From an uncultured Roseobacter sp. (GTDB taxonomy: Bacteria; Pseudomonadota; Alphaproteobacteria; Rhodobacterales; Rhodobacteraceae): 64,000 nucleotides of DNA. The stretch's first letter is position 1. Every line of letters begins with the position of its first letter. This document shows, piece after piece, positions 8,785 through 17,141 of this stretch. The position numbers and the translations under genes were made by a program. Location: NCBI RefSeq assembly GCF_947499265.1, contig NZ_CANMNK010000007.1:62001-126000 (forward strand), in the 5' to 3' direction. Under the pieces are notes generated by a model, which saw only the letters and a program-made list of their open reading frames with translations, did no database searches and was not told where the DNA came from.

Positions 8785-10980
8785 ATGAGTGATTCACGTA
8801 AAGGCAGGCGGCCACTGGTCGCGGATAAGCGCTACGGTGCGCAACCGAAAAAGGCGCGCAAACCCAAAGCCAAGCCGAAAGCAAAACCGCGCAAGACCGC
8901 GCGGCGTCGCACGCCAGCGAAGAAGCGCGGCGGTATCATCGGCTTCTTTCAACGCATCATCCGCTGGATCTTGCGTCTGATCTGGCGTGTGACCTGGCGG
9001 ATCGGCGCGGTCGTTTGCCTGATGCTGGGGCTGATGGTTGGATACTACTATACCACGCTGCCAGACGTGACCGAGCTATTGGATGCGCGTGCGCGCGGAT
9101 CCGTGACCATGCTGGACGATGCCGGGCAGGTTTTTGCCTGGCGCGGTGATCAGTTCGGTGGCGTTGTAACCGCAGATACGGTCTCGCCACATCTGCGCAA
9201 CGCGATTGTTGCGACCGAAGACAAGCGGTTCTACCGTCACTTCGGCCTCAGCCCGCGGGGCATTGCAAGTGCCGTGCGCATCAACCTCAGCGAGGGGCGC
9301 GGTCCCCTATCCGGGCACGGCGGGTCCACGATTACGCAGCAGGTGGCCAAGCTCCTGTGCCTCGGAGTGCCGTTCGATCCGACGGTTCAGTCCGAAGCGG
9401 AATACGAGGCGGAGTGTCGTCGCGGTACGATCAAACGCAAGGCGTCCGAGGCCATCTACGCGCTGGCGATGGAGGCGAAATACTCCAAGGACGACATCCT
9501 GACGATCTACATGAACCGTGCCTTTCTGGGCGCGGGCGCGCGTGGGTTCGAAGCGGCGAGCCAGCGATATTTCGGTAAGTCAGCCGCAAATGTGAACCCG
9601 GCTGAGGCTGCGATGCTTGCGGGGCTTCTGGTGGCCCCTACACGCTTCGCCCCGACGAATGACCTCACGCGGTCGCAGGGGCGGGCGGCAACGATTGTTC
9701 GCCTGATGAATGAACAAGGTTATCTGTCGGACGCTGAAGCCCGCGATGCTCAAAGCAAACCTGCGCAGTTGTCACAGGCGGCCGAAGCGCGGGCGGGCGG
9801 GTATTTTGCCGATTGGGTGATGTCATCAGGGCCGGAATTCTTCACCCGGAAGACCACCGAAGATGTGATCATCAGAACCACCCTGGATCAACGCATTCAG
9901 CGCGCCGCGGATGAGGCCATGCAATGGGTGTTCGAGAACAAGATCCGCGACGGCAGCAAAGCACAGGCCGCCATCGTTGTGATGTCTGCCGACGGCGCGG
10001 TGCGCGCGATGGTGGGCGGGCGCAAGACCAAGGTCGCGGGGGCATTTAACCGCGCGGTTCAGGCGAAACGCCAGACCGGCTCAGCTTTCAAGCCGTTCGT
10101 TTATGCGGCAGCCCTTGATCTGGGGTATTCCCCGAATGACACGGTTGTAGACGAACCGCTGACCATTAATATCCCCGGGTCGGGCCCCTGGTCGCCGCGC
10201 AACTACACCAACAGGTTTTATGGCAAGGTGTCCTTGACCCAGGCCTTGCAGGACAGCCTGAACATTCCAGCGGTCAAGGTTTCTGAATTCGTGGGCCGAG
10301 ATCTCGTGCGGCAGGTTGCCAGCGAATTCGGCCTGCAGAGCGATCTTGCCGCGGGGCCGGCACTGGCGCTGGGCGCGTCCGAAAGCACGCTGATCGAAAT
10401 GACCGGGGCCTATGCGGGCATTCTGAACGGTGGATCGTCGGTTGTCCCTTACGGTCTCGTCGAGCTTCGGCTTTTGGGCGACGATGAGCCGTTGATGGGG
10501 ACCGGCGGCGGCATTGGTGAGCGGGTGGTGCAGGAACCGGCGGCGCGGCAGCTCATCTACATGATGGAGAGGGTGGTCTCAGAAGGCACCGGCAAGCGCG
10601 CGCAGTTCGGCGGGCGTCAGCTGGCGGGGAAAACCGGCACGACGCAGGCCGCACGCGACGCCTGGTTTGTCGGGTTCTCTGCGGACTACGTGGCCGGGGT
10701 CTGGATGGGATATGACGACAACACTCCCTTGACCGGCGTCACAGGCGCGGGTCTGCCTGCCGACATCTGGCGTGAGACCATGATGCGCGTGCATGAAGGT
10801 GTGCCGCTCAAGCCTTTGCCCCTGATGTTGCCCTCACAATCAGGGGAGGTCCGCGAACCGTCTGGGGGCCAACAGGGCGGCGGTGCGGTCGGAGTTCTGG
10901 AAGGTCTATTGCGCGATATTCTGGGCGGTGGCGGCGGGTCCGGAAATACGCCGCCAAATGCCAATGGCGGCGATCGCTAG
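8785..10980 (+). CDS. Class A penicillin-binding protein (PBP1A type)
   Basis: Bifunctional peptidoglycan synthase of 731 residues. A very basic N-terminal cytoplasmic tail (Lys/Arg/Pro repeats, residues 1-55) precedes one membrane helix at about 68-92. The GT51 glycosyltransferase domain follows with the catalytic Glu in ATEDKRFYRHFG and GGSTITQQVAKL. The transpeptidase domain has the SxxK serine in TGSAFKPF (near residue 432), an SLN motif in QDSLNIPAVK and the KTGTTQ triad. The C-terminus is Gly-rich (GGGGGSGN). It would polymerise and cross-link glycan strands at the inner membrane. It stands alone, divergent from glnK. Confidence 0.94.
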   Translation: MSDSRKGRRPLVADKRYGAQPKKARKPKAKPKAKPRKTARRRTPAKKRGGIIGFFQRIIRWILRLIWRVTWRIGAVVCLMLGLMVGYYYTTLPDVTELLDARARGSVTMLDDAGQVFAWRGDQFGGVVTADTVSPHLRNAIVATEDKRFYRHFGLSPRGIASAVRINLSEGRGPLSGHGGSTITQQVAKLLCLGVPFDPTVQSEAEYEAECRRGTIKRKASEAIYALAMEAKYSKDDILTIYMNRAFLGAGARGFEAASQRYFGKSAANVNPAEAAMLAGLLVAPTRFAPTNDLTRSQGRAATIVRLMNEQGYLSDAEARDAQSKPAQLSQAAEARAGGYFADWVMSSGPEFFTRKTTEDVIIRTTLDQRIQRAADEAMQWVFENKIRDGSKAQAAIVVMSADGAVRAMVGGRKTKVAGAFNRAVQAKRQTGSAFKPFVYAAALDLGYSPNDTVVDEPLTINIPGSGPWSPRNYTNRFYGKVSLTQALQDSLNIPAVKVSEFVGRDLVRQVASEFGLQSDLAAGPALALGASESTLIEMTGAYAGILNGGSSVVPYGLVELRLLGDDEPLMGTGGGIGERVVQEPAARQLIYMMERVVSEGTGKRAQFGGRQLAGKTGTTQAARDAWFVGFSADYVAGVWMGYDDNTPLTGVTGAGLPADIWRETMMRVHEGVPLKPLPLMLPSQSGEVREPSGGQQGGGAVGVLEGLLRDILGGGGGSGNTPPNANGGDR

Positions 10981-11014
10981 ATCGGGTTCAGCCCTTCTCG
11001 GAACACCTTAAACA

Positions 11015-11070
11015 TCGGGTCCCGAGAAAGGCGTTGAAATCTTGATTTCAAGCAGCCTTGGGGGACCCGA
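11015..11070. terminator. Long imperfect hairpin at a convergent junction
   Basis: Outer arms TCGGGTCCC (11015-11023) and GGGACCCGA (11062-11070) enclose AGGC/GCCT and a perfect inner stem TTGAAATC-TT-GATTTCAA (11034-11051). It lies between the PBP gene and mlaC, which converge, so a bidirectional terminator role is likely. There is no long T run on either side. Confidence 0.55.
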
Positions 11071-11087
11071 GTTGTTCGGGAGGTGCC

Positions 11088-11687
11088 TTAGCCCGCTTTC
11101 TTAAGGTCCGCGATCATCGCGTTGATGTCGCCGCCCCGGCGGTCGAGCATCGAGCCGATCTCGCTCCGTTCTGTCAGGAGCAAGTTGACGCCTTCGATGA
11201 AGATGTTGAAAAACTTGTTTCTGCCGGATTTGTCGGAGACATGGAAGGAGACCTCAAAAGGTCCGTCGCCGCGCAGATAGGCCAGCGTGTTGATTTCATA
11301 GCCAGCCTTGATCTGACGCGCGGATTGCACCTCGACACGGCCGCCGATGAAATCACGGAACTGCTTGCCGTACTTCCGGGCGATATAGCCGGTAAAGGCA
11401 TCATTGAACGCACGCTTTTGCGACGCAGACGCGGAGCGGCCATCCGCCCCCAGTGCGTATTGCGCCATGATGTTGACGTCCGCGTAGCGCACGAAGAGCT
11501 TTTCGAACTCGCGCAGGACGGCGCTGTCGGACTGACCGGAACTGATGACCCGGTCAATGTCTGCGACAACCTCGTCCACGAGTTTACGGGCATCTGTTTC
11601 GGTCAAAGCAAGCGCGGGCTGCGCCGTCAGTAGAGCGAAAGCGGCGGTACTCAGGAAAAAATCTCTGCGGTTGAGATTACTCAGCAT
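11088..11687 (-). CDS. mlaC: Phospholipid-binding protein MlaC (Ttg2D family)
   Basis: Periplasmic 199-residue protein of the MlaC family, which shuttles phospholipid between the outer-membrane MlaA complex and the inner-membrane MlaFEDB transporter. Seen: a Tat-like leader NRRDFFLSTAAFALL followed by an AlaLeuAla cleavage site, then the helical MlaC domain with FTGYIARKYGKQF and LLLTERSEIG. The frame is open to 11714, but ATG 11687 has GAGGA at ideal spacing. It overlaps the end of mlaA by 11 bp. The ABC components (mlaFED) are not in the window. Confidence 0.88.
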   Translation of the reverse strand: MLSNLNRRDFFLSTAAFALLTAQPALALTETDARKLVDEVVADIDRVISSGQSDSAVLREFEKLFVRYADVNIMAQYALGADGRSASASQKRAFNDAFTGYIARKYGKQFRDFIGGRVEVQSARQIKAGYEINTLAYLRGDGPFEVSFHVSDKSGRNKFFNIFIEGVNLLLTERSEIGSMLDRRGGDINAMIADLKKAG

Positions 11688-12456
11688 AGGGGTCCTCATA
11701 TGGGTCTGCTGCAAATGGGTCGACGTCTTCGCGGGCCTCCTGGCCCAATTCGAAACGGCGGTTCTGAAGGTAGATCAAACGAGACTGTGAATAGCTGTCG
11801 GTACTCTCGTAAAGCACCGAATCGATGGTGTCGCTGAACCGTTCCCGGTCGTTCAGGACGGCGCCACCCTTGGCGGTGGGCGGGATCAGCTCGGCATCGC
11901 CGTCGAGTGTGTTGTAGGTCAGCGGGTTAGTGAAGAAATCGACCACCAGACCAACCGTGTCACGCTGAGTGGAGGGTCCAAAGACCGGCAATTCGATGTA
12001 AGCGCCTTCGCCAACGCCCCAAACTGACAGGGTTTCCCCAAAATCAGTGTCATGGGCGGGGATCTTGAGCTCATCCGCCGCATCAAAGAAGCCACCGATC
12101 CCGATGGTCGTGTTCATCACGAAACGCAAGGTGGCAATACCGGTGCCGCGCAGGTCACCCTGCAACAGGCTGTTGATCGCAACGCCCGGCATGCCAAGGT
12201 TTTCAGAGAAATTGTTGACAGTATTCCGCATCTCAACGGGCACAACGCCGTAGCCCTGTGCCACTGGGCGGACCAGGTTTTTGTCCAGACCCTTGTTGAA
12301 CGCGTGGACTTTGCGGTTCTGCGTCTCATAGGGATCGTTGATTCCATTGGAACGGGTGGCCACGTCCTGCGATGTGGCACAGGCGCTCAACGTCAGCGCA
12401 GCAACCAGAAGAACAGAGGGTCGCGCGAAAGCCTTGATTTTTAAGGAAAGAGACAC
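11677..12456 (-). CDS. mlaA: Outer-membrane phospholipid-removal lipoprotein MlaA (VacJ)
   Basis: Lipoprotein of about 259 residues that, in characterised systems, removes surface-exposed phospholipids from the outer membrane. Seen: signal peptide with lipobox LSAC near residue 26, then the VacJ signature NDPYETQNRKVHAFNKGLD, NNFSENLGMPGVAINSLLQGD and GIGGFFDAADE. The open frame reaches 12522, but the GTG at 12456 (AGGA upstream) gives a normal signal peptide, so I use it. It is co-transcribed with mlaC. It ends ...EDPYAE beyond a stretch that contacts the DPY-rich tail. Confidence 0.9.
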   Translation of the reverse strand: MSLSLKIKAFARPSVLLVAALTLSACATSQDVATRSNGINDPYETQNRKVHAFNKGLDKNLVRPVAQGYGVVPVEMRNTVNNFSENLGMPGVAINSLLQGDLRGTGIATLRFVMNTTIGIGGFFDAADELKIPAHDTDFGETLSVWGVGEGAYIELPVFGPSTQRDTVGLVVDFFTNPLTYNTLDGDAELIPPTAKGGAVLNDRERFSDTIDSVLYESTDSYSQSRLIYLQNRRFELGQEAREDVDPFAADPYEDPYAE

Positions 12457-12906
12457 TGGGATGATCCTGCAAAAACTGTGGAGAGGTAGGTAATTCTTTT
12501 TGTGAGGATGCCTAGGGGGCAACAGGTGGGTAATCGTATGATGTGGCAGATGCGCGACAGCGCAACTCTAACTTGATTGTGCGTATAACGTCCACAGCAA
12601 CGGCCACAAGGTGAGACTTGTAAGCGGAAATGTGAGCGACGGGTAGGTGGAACCTGCCGCTCTTGACTAATCTCGACCACTTTCGCGTTGTAAGAGCGCG
12701 AAATTATATTTTATTTACAATAATTTAATCGGTTGGGTCGACGACACCTGCAGTCACGCATAACATAATTGCGGTTCGGCATAGCCAAGGTGGTTTGGCA
12801 TTTGCGCAGATTGGTGAAGTGTGCAGAAGCTCAAATTGCACCCTTGACCGGAATGCGTCATTACTCGGCAGAATATCGCTTTGATCTTACTCAAAAGGAC
12901 CCTGCT
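12457..12906. other. 450-bp intergenic region with two hairpins
   Basis: This is the divergent gap between mlaA and ridA. It holds a hairpin GGTAGGT-gga-ACCTGCC (12642-12658) and a second one TTTCGCG...CGCGAAA (12681-12703) followed by an AT-rich, T-containing stretch (TTATATTTTATTTAC). On the + strand the second has the look of an intrinsic terminator, so a small RNA ending near 12715 is possible. No convincing ORF is seen. Promoters for both flanking genes must also lie here but are not recognisable by eye. Confidence 0.4.
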
Positions 12907-13365
12907 ATGAGTTTTGCTTCCCGCCTCGCCGACCTTGGTGTGTCTCTGCCCGATGCGCCTGCCCCTGCAGCCAACTACGTACCTTTCGTGAAATCCGGCA
13001 GCACCCTTTATGTTTCAGGGCAGATCTCAAATGGCCCCGATGGGCTGGTGACGGGCAAGCTGGGCGCGGATATGGACGTCGACGCCGGGGCTGCGGCTGC
13101 GCGCCTCTGTGCGATCAGCCTGCTGGCACAGGTCAAAGCGGCTTGCGGGGGTGACATCGATGGTCTGCTCCGGGTGGTCAAGCTGACGGGCTTCGTCAAT
13201 TCGACGGCTGATTTCACCGATCAGCCCAAGGTGATCAACGGCGCGTCAGATTTCCTGGTCGAGGCCCTGGGCGATGCAGGTCGCCATGCGCGCTCTGCCG
13301 TATCGGCAGCGGCTCTGCCCTTGGGTGTTGCGGTTGAGATCGAAGGCATCTTTGAAATCAAATGA
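12907..13365 (+). CDS. RidA family protein
   Basis: A 152-residue RidA/YjgF-family protein. Characterised RidA deaminates reactive enamine/imine intermediates released by PLP enzymes. Seen: N-terminal SFASRLADLGVSLPDAPAPAANYVPFVKSGSTLYVSGQ, the LRVVKLTGFVNST core and ARSAVSAAALPLGVAVEIEGIFEI at the end, which holds the conserved Arg of the ligand site. This is the longer ~150-residue subgroup, not the 128-residue archetype. ATG 12907 has AGGA upstream; the frame is also open to 12769. The stop overlaps the next gene (ATGA). Confidence 0.88.
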   Translation: MSFASRLADLGVSLPDAPAPAANYVPFVKSGSTLYVSGQISNGPDGLVTGKLGADMDVDAGAAAARLCAISLLAQVKAACGGDIDGLLRVVKLTGFVNSTADFTDQPKVINGASDFLVEALGDAGRHARSAVSAAALPLGVAVEIEGIFEIK

Positions 13366-14129
13366 TGGTCGCCCTGCCAGAGCCCTTTCTGACCACGCCG
13401 CTGGCACATCGTGCCTTGCATGATGTGTCAGACGGTCGACCGGAAAACAGCCGGGCGGCCATCCGTGCGGCGATTGCCGCAGGCTATGGGATCGAGATCG
13501 ACGTGCAGCAAAGCTCTGATGCGCAGGCCATGGTCTTTCACGACTACGTGCTGGACCGGCTGGCCGAGGCATCAGGTCCCGTAAGGGCGCAAACCTCGGC
13601 GACTTTGGCGCAGACAGCTTTACGCGGCGGTGAGGAGGGCATCCCCGATCTGCCGGAAATCCTGTCACTGGTGGCCGGACAGGTGCCCATACTGATCGAG
13701 ATTAAGGATCAGGATGGCGCAATGGGGCCGGATGTTGGTCCGTTGGAGGCGGCTGTTGCCAGCGCATTGGAAGGGTATTCAGGGCCGGTAGGTGTCATGT
13801 CGTTTAACCCGCATTCTGTGATCCGGATGGCCGCGCTATGCCCGGAGACCCCACGCGGTCTTGTGACCGAAGCCTATGAGGAAAAGAATTGGTCACTGCC
13901 TGCTGAGACACGCTCGCATCTGCGCGAAATTCCAGACTATGAGAGGGCGGAGTGCAGCTTCATCAGTCATAGCATCCATGATCTCGACCGCCCGCGCGTG
14001 GCGGAATTGAAAGCGCAGGGTGCCGCGGTGCTGTGCTGGACAGTGAGATCGTCGGAAGATGAAGCACAGGCGCGCAAGGTTGCGCAGAATATTACCTTTG
14101 AGCAGTACCTCGCGGCGCTTCCCGCTTGA
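13362..14129 (+). CDS. Glycerophosphodiester phosphodiesterase
   Basis: Cytoplasmic-type GDPD of 255 residues that hydrolyses glycerophosphodiesters to glycerol-3-phosphate and an alcohol. Seen: PLAHRALHD (catalytic His), PENSRAAIRAAIAAGYGIEIDVQQSSDA with the metal-binding Glu/Asp pair, MVFHDYVLDRL (second His), ILIEIKDQDG, VGVMSFNP and a C-terminal VLCWTVRS. No signal peptide. It is translationally coupled to ridA (4-bp overlap); a second ATG lies one codon downstream at 13365. Confidence 0.92.
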   Translation: MMVALPEPFLTTPLAHRALHDVSDGRPENSRAAIRAAIAAGYGIEIDVQQSSDAQAMVFHDYVLDRLAEASGPVRAQTSATLAQTALRGGEEGIPDLPEILSLVAGQVPILIEIKDQDGAMGPDVGPLEAAVASALEGYSGPVGVMSFNPHSVIRMAALCPETPRGLVTEAYEEKNWSLPAETRSHLREIPDYERAECSFISHSIHDLDRPRVAELKAQGAAVLCWTVRSSEDEAQARKVAQNITFEQYLAALPA

Positions 14130-14176
14130 TCCGGGACGTCGGGGCCACACCTTAGGCAGGGGCAAGGGTAAAGTTG

Positions 14177-15364
14177 ATGCAGGAACAGGAATTCGAAATC
14201 CGGATCATTCCGTCGCTGCGCGCAATCGACGCGCAGGATTGGGATGCCTGCGCCTGTCCCGAGGCCACAGATGGCGCGCGGCCCAATGATCCCTTCACCA
14301 CCTACCGGTTTCTGAGCGCGCTGGAAGAAAGCGGATCCGTCGGCACGGGCACGGGCTGGCAGCCGCAGTACCTCACGGCCTATGTGTCGGGGCAGTTGAT
14401 TGGCGTGGCGCCGATGTACGTCAAATCCCACAGTCAGGGTGAGTACATCTTTGATCACAACTGGGCGCATGCCTACGAGCGCGCGGGTGGGCGATACTAT
14501 CCGAAACTGCAGATCGCGGTGCCACACACACCGGCGACGGGCAGGCGGCTGCTCGTCAGGCCGGGGTTCGAGGATGCAGGCACCGCTGCACTGATCCAGG
14601 GCGCGGTGCAACTGGCGGATAACAACAACATTTCGTCCTTGCACCTGACCTTTTGCACCGAAGAGGAAGCACAACGCGGCGCAGCCATCGGGCTGATGCT
14701 GCGCAAAACGCAGCAGTTTCACTGGCAGAACGATAGCTACGCTCAATTCGATGATTTCCTTGCGTCCCTGAGTTCGCGCAAGCGCAAGAACATCAGAAAA
14801 GAACGGCGGCAGGCGCAAAACTTTGGTGGTGAGATCCACACGATTACCGGGGATGCGCTGCAGCCGGAGCATTGGGATGCTTTCTGGCGGTTTTATCAAG
14901 ATACCGGCGCGCGCAAATGGGGAACACCCTATCTGACCCGGCGGTTTTTCGACATCGCGCAGGAAACTTTGCGAGATGACATCGCGCTGGTTCTGGCGGA
15001 GCGGAACGACCGCTGGGTGGCGGGCGCGCTGAACTTTATCGGTGCTCAGGCGTTATACGGCAGGTATTGGGGATGCACCGAGCATCATCCATGTCTGCAT
15101 TTTGAGCTTTGTTATTATCGCGCCATCGACATCGCAATCGAAATGGGGCTCGACCGCGTCGAAGCCGGCGCACAGGGCGAACACAAGCTGGCACGCGGCT
15201 ATTTGCCGAACCCGACGTGGTCTTTGCATTGGGTGAATGACCCCAGTTTCGCCAATGCTATAGACAGTTATCTCAAGGCGGAGCGTGACGCTGTAGATGA
15301 GGAGATAAATGTGTTGACCGAATTTGGCCCGTTCAGACGGGCAGATGTTGAGGAACAGGAATGA
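14177..15364 (+). CDS. FemAB/GNAT-like acyltransferase (DUF482 type)
   Basis: A 395-residue protein of the COG3146-type family (PF04339), with a peptidogalycan-like/FemAB acyltransferase fold. Recognisable pieces are [66 protein letters not shown] and [16 protein letters not shown]. The acyl acceptor is unknown for the family. The ATG at 14177 follows AAGGGTAA. The 3' end overlaps the pterin dehydratase gene by 4 bp within the run from ridA to mscS. Confidence 0.85.
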   Translation: MQEQEFEIRIIPSLRAIDAQDWDACACPEATDGARPNDPFTTYRFLSALEESGSVGTGTGWQPQYLTAYVSGQLIGVAPMYVKSHSQGEYIFDHNWAHAYERAGGRYYPKLQIAVPHTPATGRRLLVRPGFEDAGTAALIQGAVQLADNNNISSLHLTFCTEEEAQRGAAIGLMLRKTQQFHWQNDSYAQFDDFLASLSSRKRKNIRKERRQAQNFGGEIHTITGDALQPEHWDAFWRFYQDTGARKWGTPYLTRRFFDIAQETLRDDIALVLAERNDRWVAGALNFIGAQALYGRYWGCTEHHPCLHFELCYYRAIDIAIEMGLDRVEAGAQGEHKLARGYLPNPTWSLHWVNDPSFANAIDSYLKAERDAVDEEINVLTEFGPFRRADVEEQE

Positions 15365-15657
15365 CAGAAAAACTGAGCGAAGAAACCAGAGGCCCGCTGC
15401 TGGAACCCCTCTTTGCCGCGGGGTGGGAAATGGTGGACGGGCGCGACGCGATCCAGAAAACTTTTGTTTTCAAAAACTTCGTGGATGCCTTCGGGTGGAT
15501 GACCCGCGTCGCCATCTGGGCTGAGAAATGGGATCACCATCCTGAATGGCACAACGTTTACAAGACTGTGCAGGTGGTGTTGACCACCCACGACGTCGAT
15601 GGCATTAGCGCGCTCGACGCAAAGCTTGCGCGCAAAATGGACAGTCTGGCGGAGTAA
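15361..15657 (+). CDS. phhB: 4a-hydroxytetrahydrobiopterin (pterin-4a-carbinolamine) dehydratase
   Basis: A 98-residue protein of standard size for PCD/DCoH. Signature residues [28 protein letters not shown] hold the active-site His-His pair. The enzyme dehydrates 4a-hydroxy-tetrahydropterin formed by aromatic amino acid hydroxylases. No phenylalanine hydroxylase gene is nearby, so its in vivo partner is unclear; it may serve in tetrahydrofolate or molybdopterin-related pterin recycling. It overlaps the upstream gene by 4 bp (ATGA) and is 3 bp from mscS. Confidence 0.93.
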   Translation: MTEKLSEETRGPLLEPLFAAGWEMVDGRDAIQKTFVFKNFVDAFGWMTRVAIWAEKWDHHPEWHNVYKTVQVVLTTHDVDGISALDAKLARKMDSLAE

Positions 15658-15660
15658 ACG

Positions 15661-16503
15661 ATGGATGAGTTGTTAGCGACTGAAATCTGGCAGGGGAAAA
15701 CCGTGTCGGATCTGCTTACTTTGGACTTCCTGCTCAGCACGGCGGGGTCGGTGCTGGCGGCCATCGCAATCCTCTTTGTTGGGTGGACTATCTCGGCGTG
15801 GCTGCAGCGCCGCGTTCGGGCGCTGGGGTTCAAATACGCGCATCTTGATGACATGCTCTTCGACTTTCTGTCGTCGATTGTCCGGTATCTGGTGCTCGGG
15901 TTCACCTTTCTTTTTGTTCTCAACACTTTCGGCGTGCAGACGACCTCCGTGGTGGCGATCATCGGTGCGGCGGGTCTTGCGATCGGCCTGGCCCTGCAGG
16001 GGACGCTGTCCAACATCGCGGCGGGCGTGATGTTGATCCTGTTCCGGCCCATCAAACTTGGCGATTTCGTCGATGTTGGTGGGACCATGGGAACCGTCAA
16101 AGCCATCACTTTGAACTTCACCGAGCTGGCGGATGTCAGCAACGTGCAGGTTATTATCCCGAATGCGCAGGTCTGGGGCAATGTGATCACGAATTATTCT
16201 AGCAACCCGACGCGCCGTGCGGAGTGGTCTTTCGGGGTCGGATATGGGGTCAATCTGGCGGATGCGGAGCGGATCATTCTGGACACGATCATGGCGGATC
16301 CGCGCTCCAAATCCGATCCGGCGCCGTTCATTCAGGTCAATAATCTGGGCGCAAGCTCGGTGGATTTTCTGGTGCGCGTCTGGGTCGATGCGTCGGAATA
16401 CTTCGCCTATCAGGCGGATATGAAGCGCGCCGTCAAGGAGGCGCTGGACAAGGGGCAGATCGACATTCCCTTCCCCACCACGACCATCGTTCAGGCCTCG
16501 TAG
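15661..16503 (+). CDS. Small-conductance mechanosensitive channel (MscS family)
   Basis: A 280-residue MscS-like channel close to the length of E. coli MscS. Three membrane helices are visible at about 20-42, 72-92 and 93-118. The pore helix carries GAAGLAIGLALQGTLSNIAAGVMLILFRPIKLGDFVDV, the clearest family signature, followed by the beta domain (VQVIIPNAQVWGNVITNYS) and a C-terminal alpha/beta domain. It would release solutes on hypo-osmotic shock. It is the last gene of the ridA-mscS run and is followed by a hairpin. Confidence 0.94.
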   Translation: MDELLATEIWQGKTVSDLLTLDFLLSTAGSVLAAIAILFVGWTISAWLQRRVRALGFKYAHLDDMLFDFLSSIVRYLVLGFTFLFVLNTFGVQTTSVVAIIGAAGLAIGLALQGTLSNIAAGVMLILFRPIKLGDFVDVGGTMGTVKAITLNFTELADVSNVQVIIPNAQVWGNVITNYSSNPTRRAEWSFGVGYGVNLADAERIILDTIMADPRSKSDPAPFIQVNNLGASSVDFLVRVWVDASEYFAYQADMKRAVKEALDKGQIDIPFPTTTIVQAS

Positions 16504-16515
16504 GCTTGCTACATC

Positions 16516-16549
16516 AAAAAAGGCCCGCAGCATCTGCTCCGGGCCCTTT
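16516..16549. terminator. Probable terminator between mscS and the peroxiredoxin gene
   Basis: Hairpin with GGCCCG / CGGGCC and an inner GCAG-cat-CTGC stem, flanked by an A run on the left and CTTT on the right. It sits between convergent genes and may end transcription from both sides. Confidence 0.6.
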
Positions 16550-16555
16550 GGTGTC

Positions 16556-17044
16556 TCACATGTTGTCGAGCAAAGCTTCCCCGGCGGAGACTTCGCACAT
16601 GCCGGGGCTTTCCTCGGGCTGAAAGAGGGTCACTTTGCCGTCTTCCACCAGCATCGCGTAGCGTTTGGAGCGTGACAGCAACCCTGCGGGCGGGGCGTCA
16701 AATTCCATGCCAATCGATTTGGTAAACGCGCTTTCCGTGTCGCCCAGCATGGTGATGCCCGCGGCTGTTGCACCGGTGACCTCACCCCAAGCTTTCAAAA
16801 CGAAGGGGTCGTTAACGGAGACGCAGATGATCTCATCCACACCTTTCGCGTCAAACTGGTCTTTGGTCCGCACAAAGCTTGGCACATGCGCCGAATGGCA
16901 GGTCGGCGTATAGGCCCCCGGCACGGCGAAGATCACAACTTTGCGGCCTTTGGTTTTGTCGGCCATCGAGACAGGCGATGGTCCGTCTGCGCCCATTTCC
17001 ACCAGTGTTGCGTCGGGTAGCTGGTCGCCTTGAGAAATCGTCAT
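16556..17044 (-). CDS. Peroxiredoxin (Prx5 type)
   Basis: A 162-residue thiol peroxidase. The peroxidatic cysteine lies in PGAYTPTCHSAHVP (Cys49), with the Prx5-type DEIICVSVNDPFVLKAWG and GDTESAFTKSIGMEFD segments. It reduces hydroperoxides at the expense of glutathione/glutaredoxin or thioredoxin. The frame is open to 17230 but the family N-terminus and an AAAGG site point to ATG 17044. It is divergent from the FAD reductase gene. Confidence 0.93.
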   Translation of the reverse strand: MTISQGDQLPDATLVEMGADGPSPVSMADKTKGRKVVIFAVPGAYTPTCHSAHVPSFVRTKDQFDAKGVDEIICVSVNDPFVLKAWGEVTGATAAGITMLGDTESAFTKSIGMEFDAPPAGLLSRSKRYAMLVEDGKVTLFQPEESPGMCEVSAGEALLDNM

Positions 17045-17141
17045 GTGATACGCCTTTCTTGCAATTGCGTTTGTCGTTGCAGTGGATATAGGCTGCGGCC
17101 TTGGGCAGCACCAGAAGAAATGGTTAACAAAAGGGGGCCCC

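Noticed and set aside
17101..17125. A third copy of the REP-like repeat (GCACCAGAAGAAA)
   Set aside because: Only the CCAGAAGAA tail matches; the CCGGGGATA core is missing.
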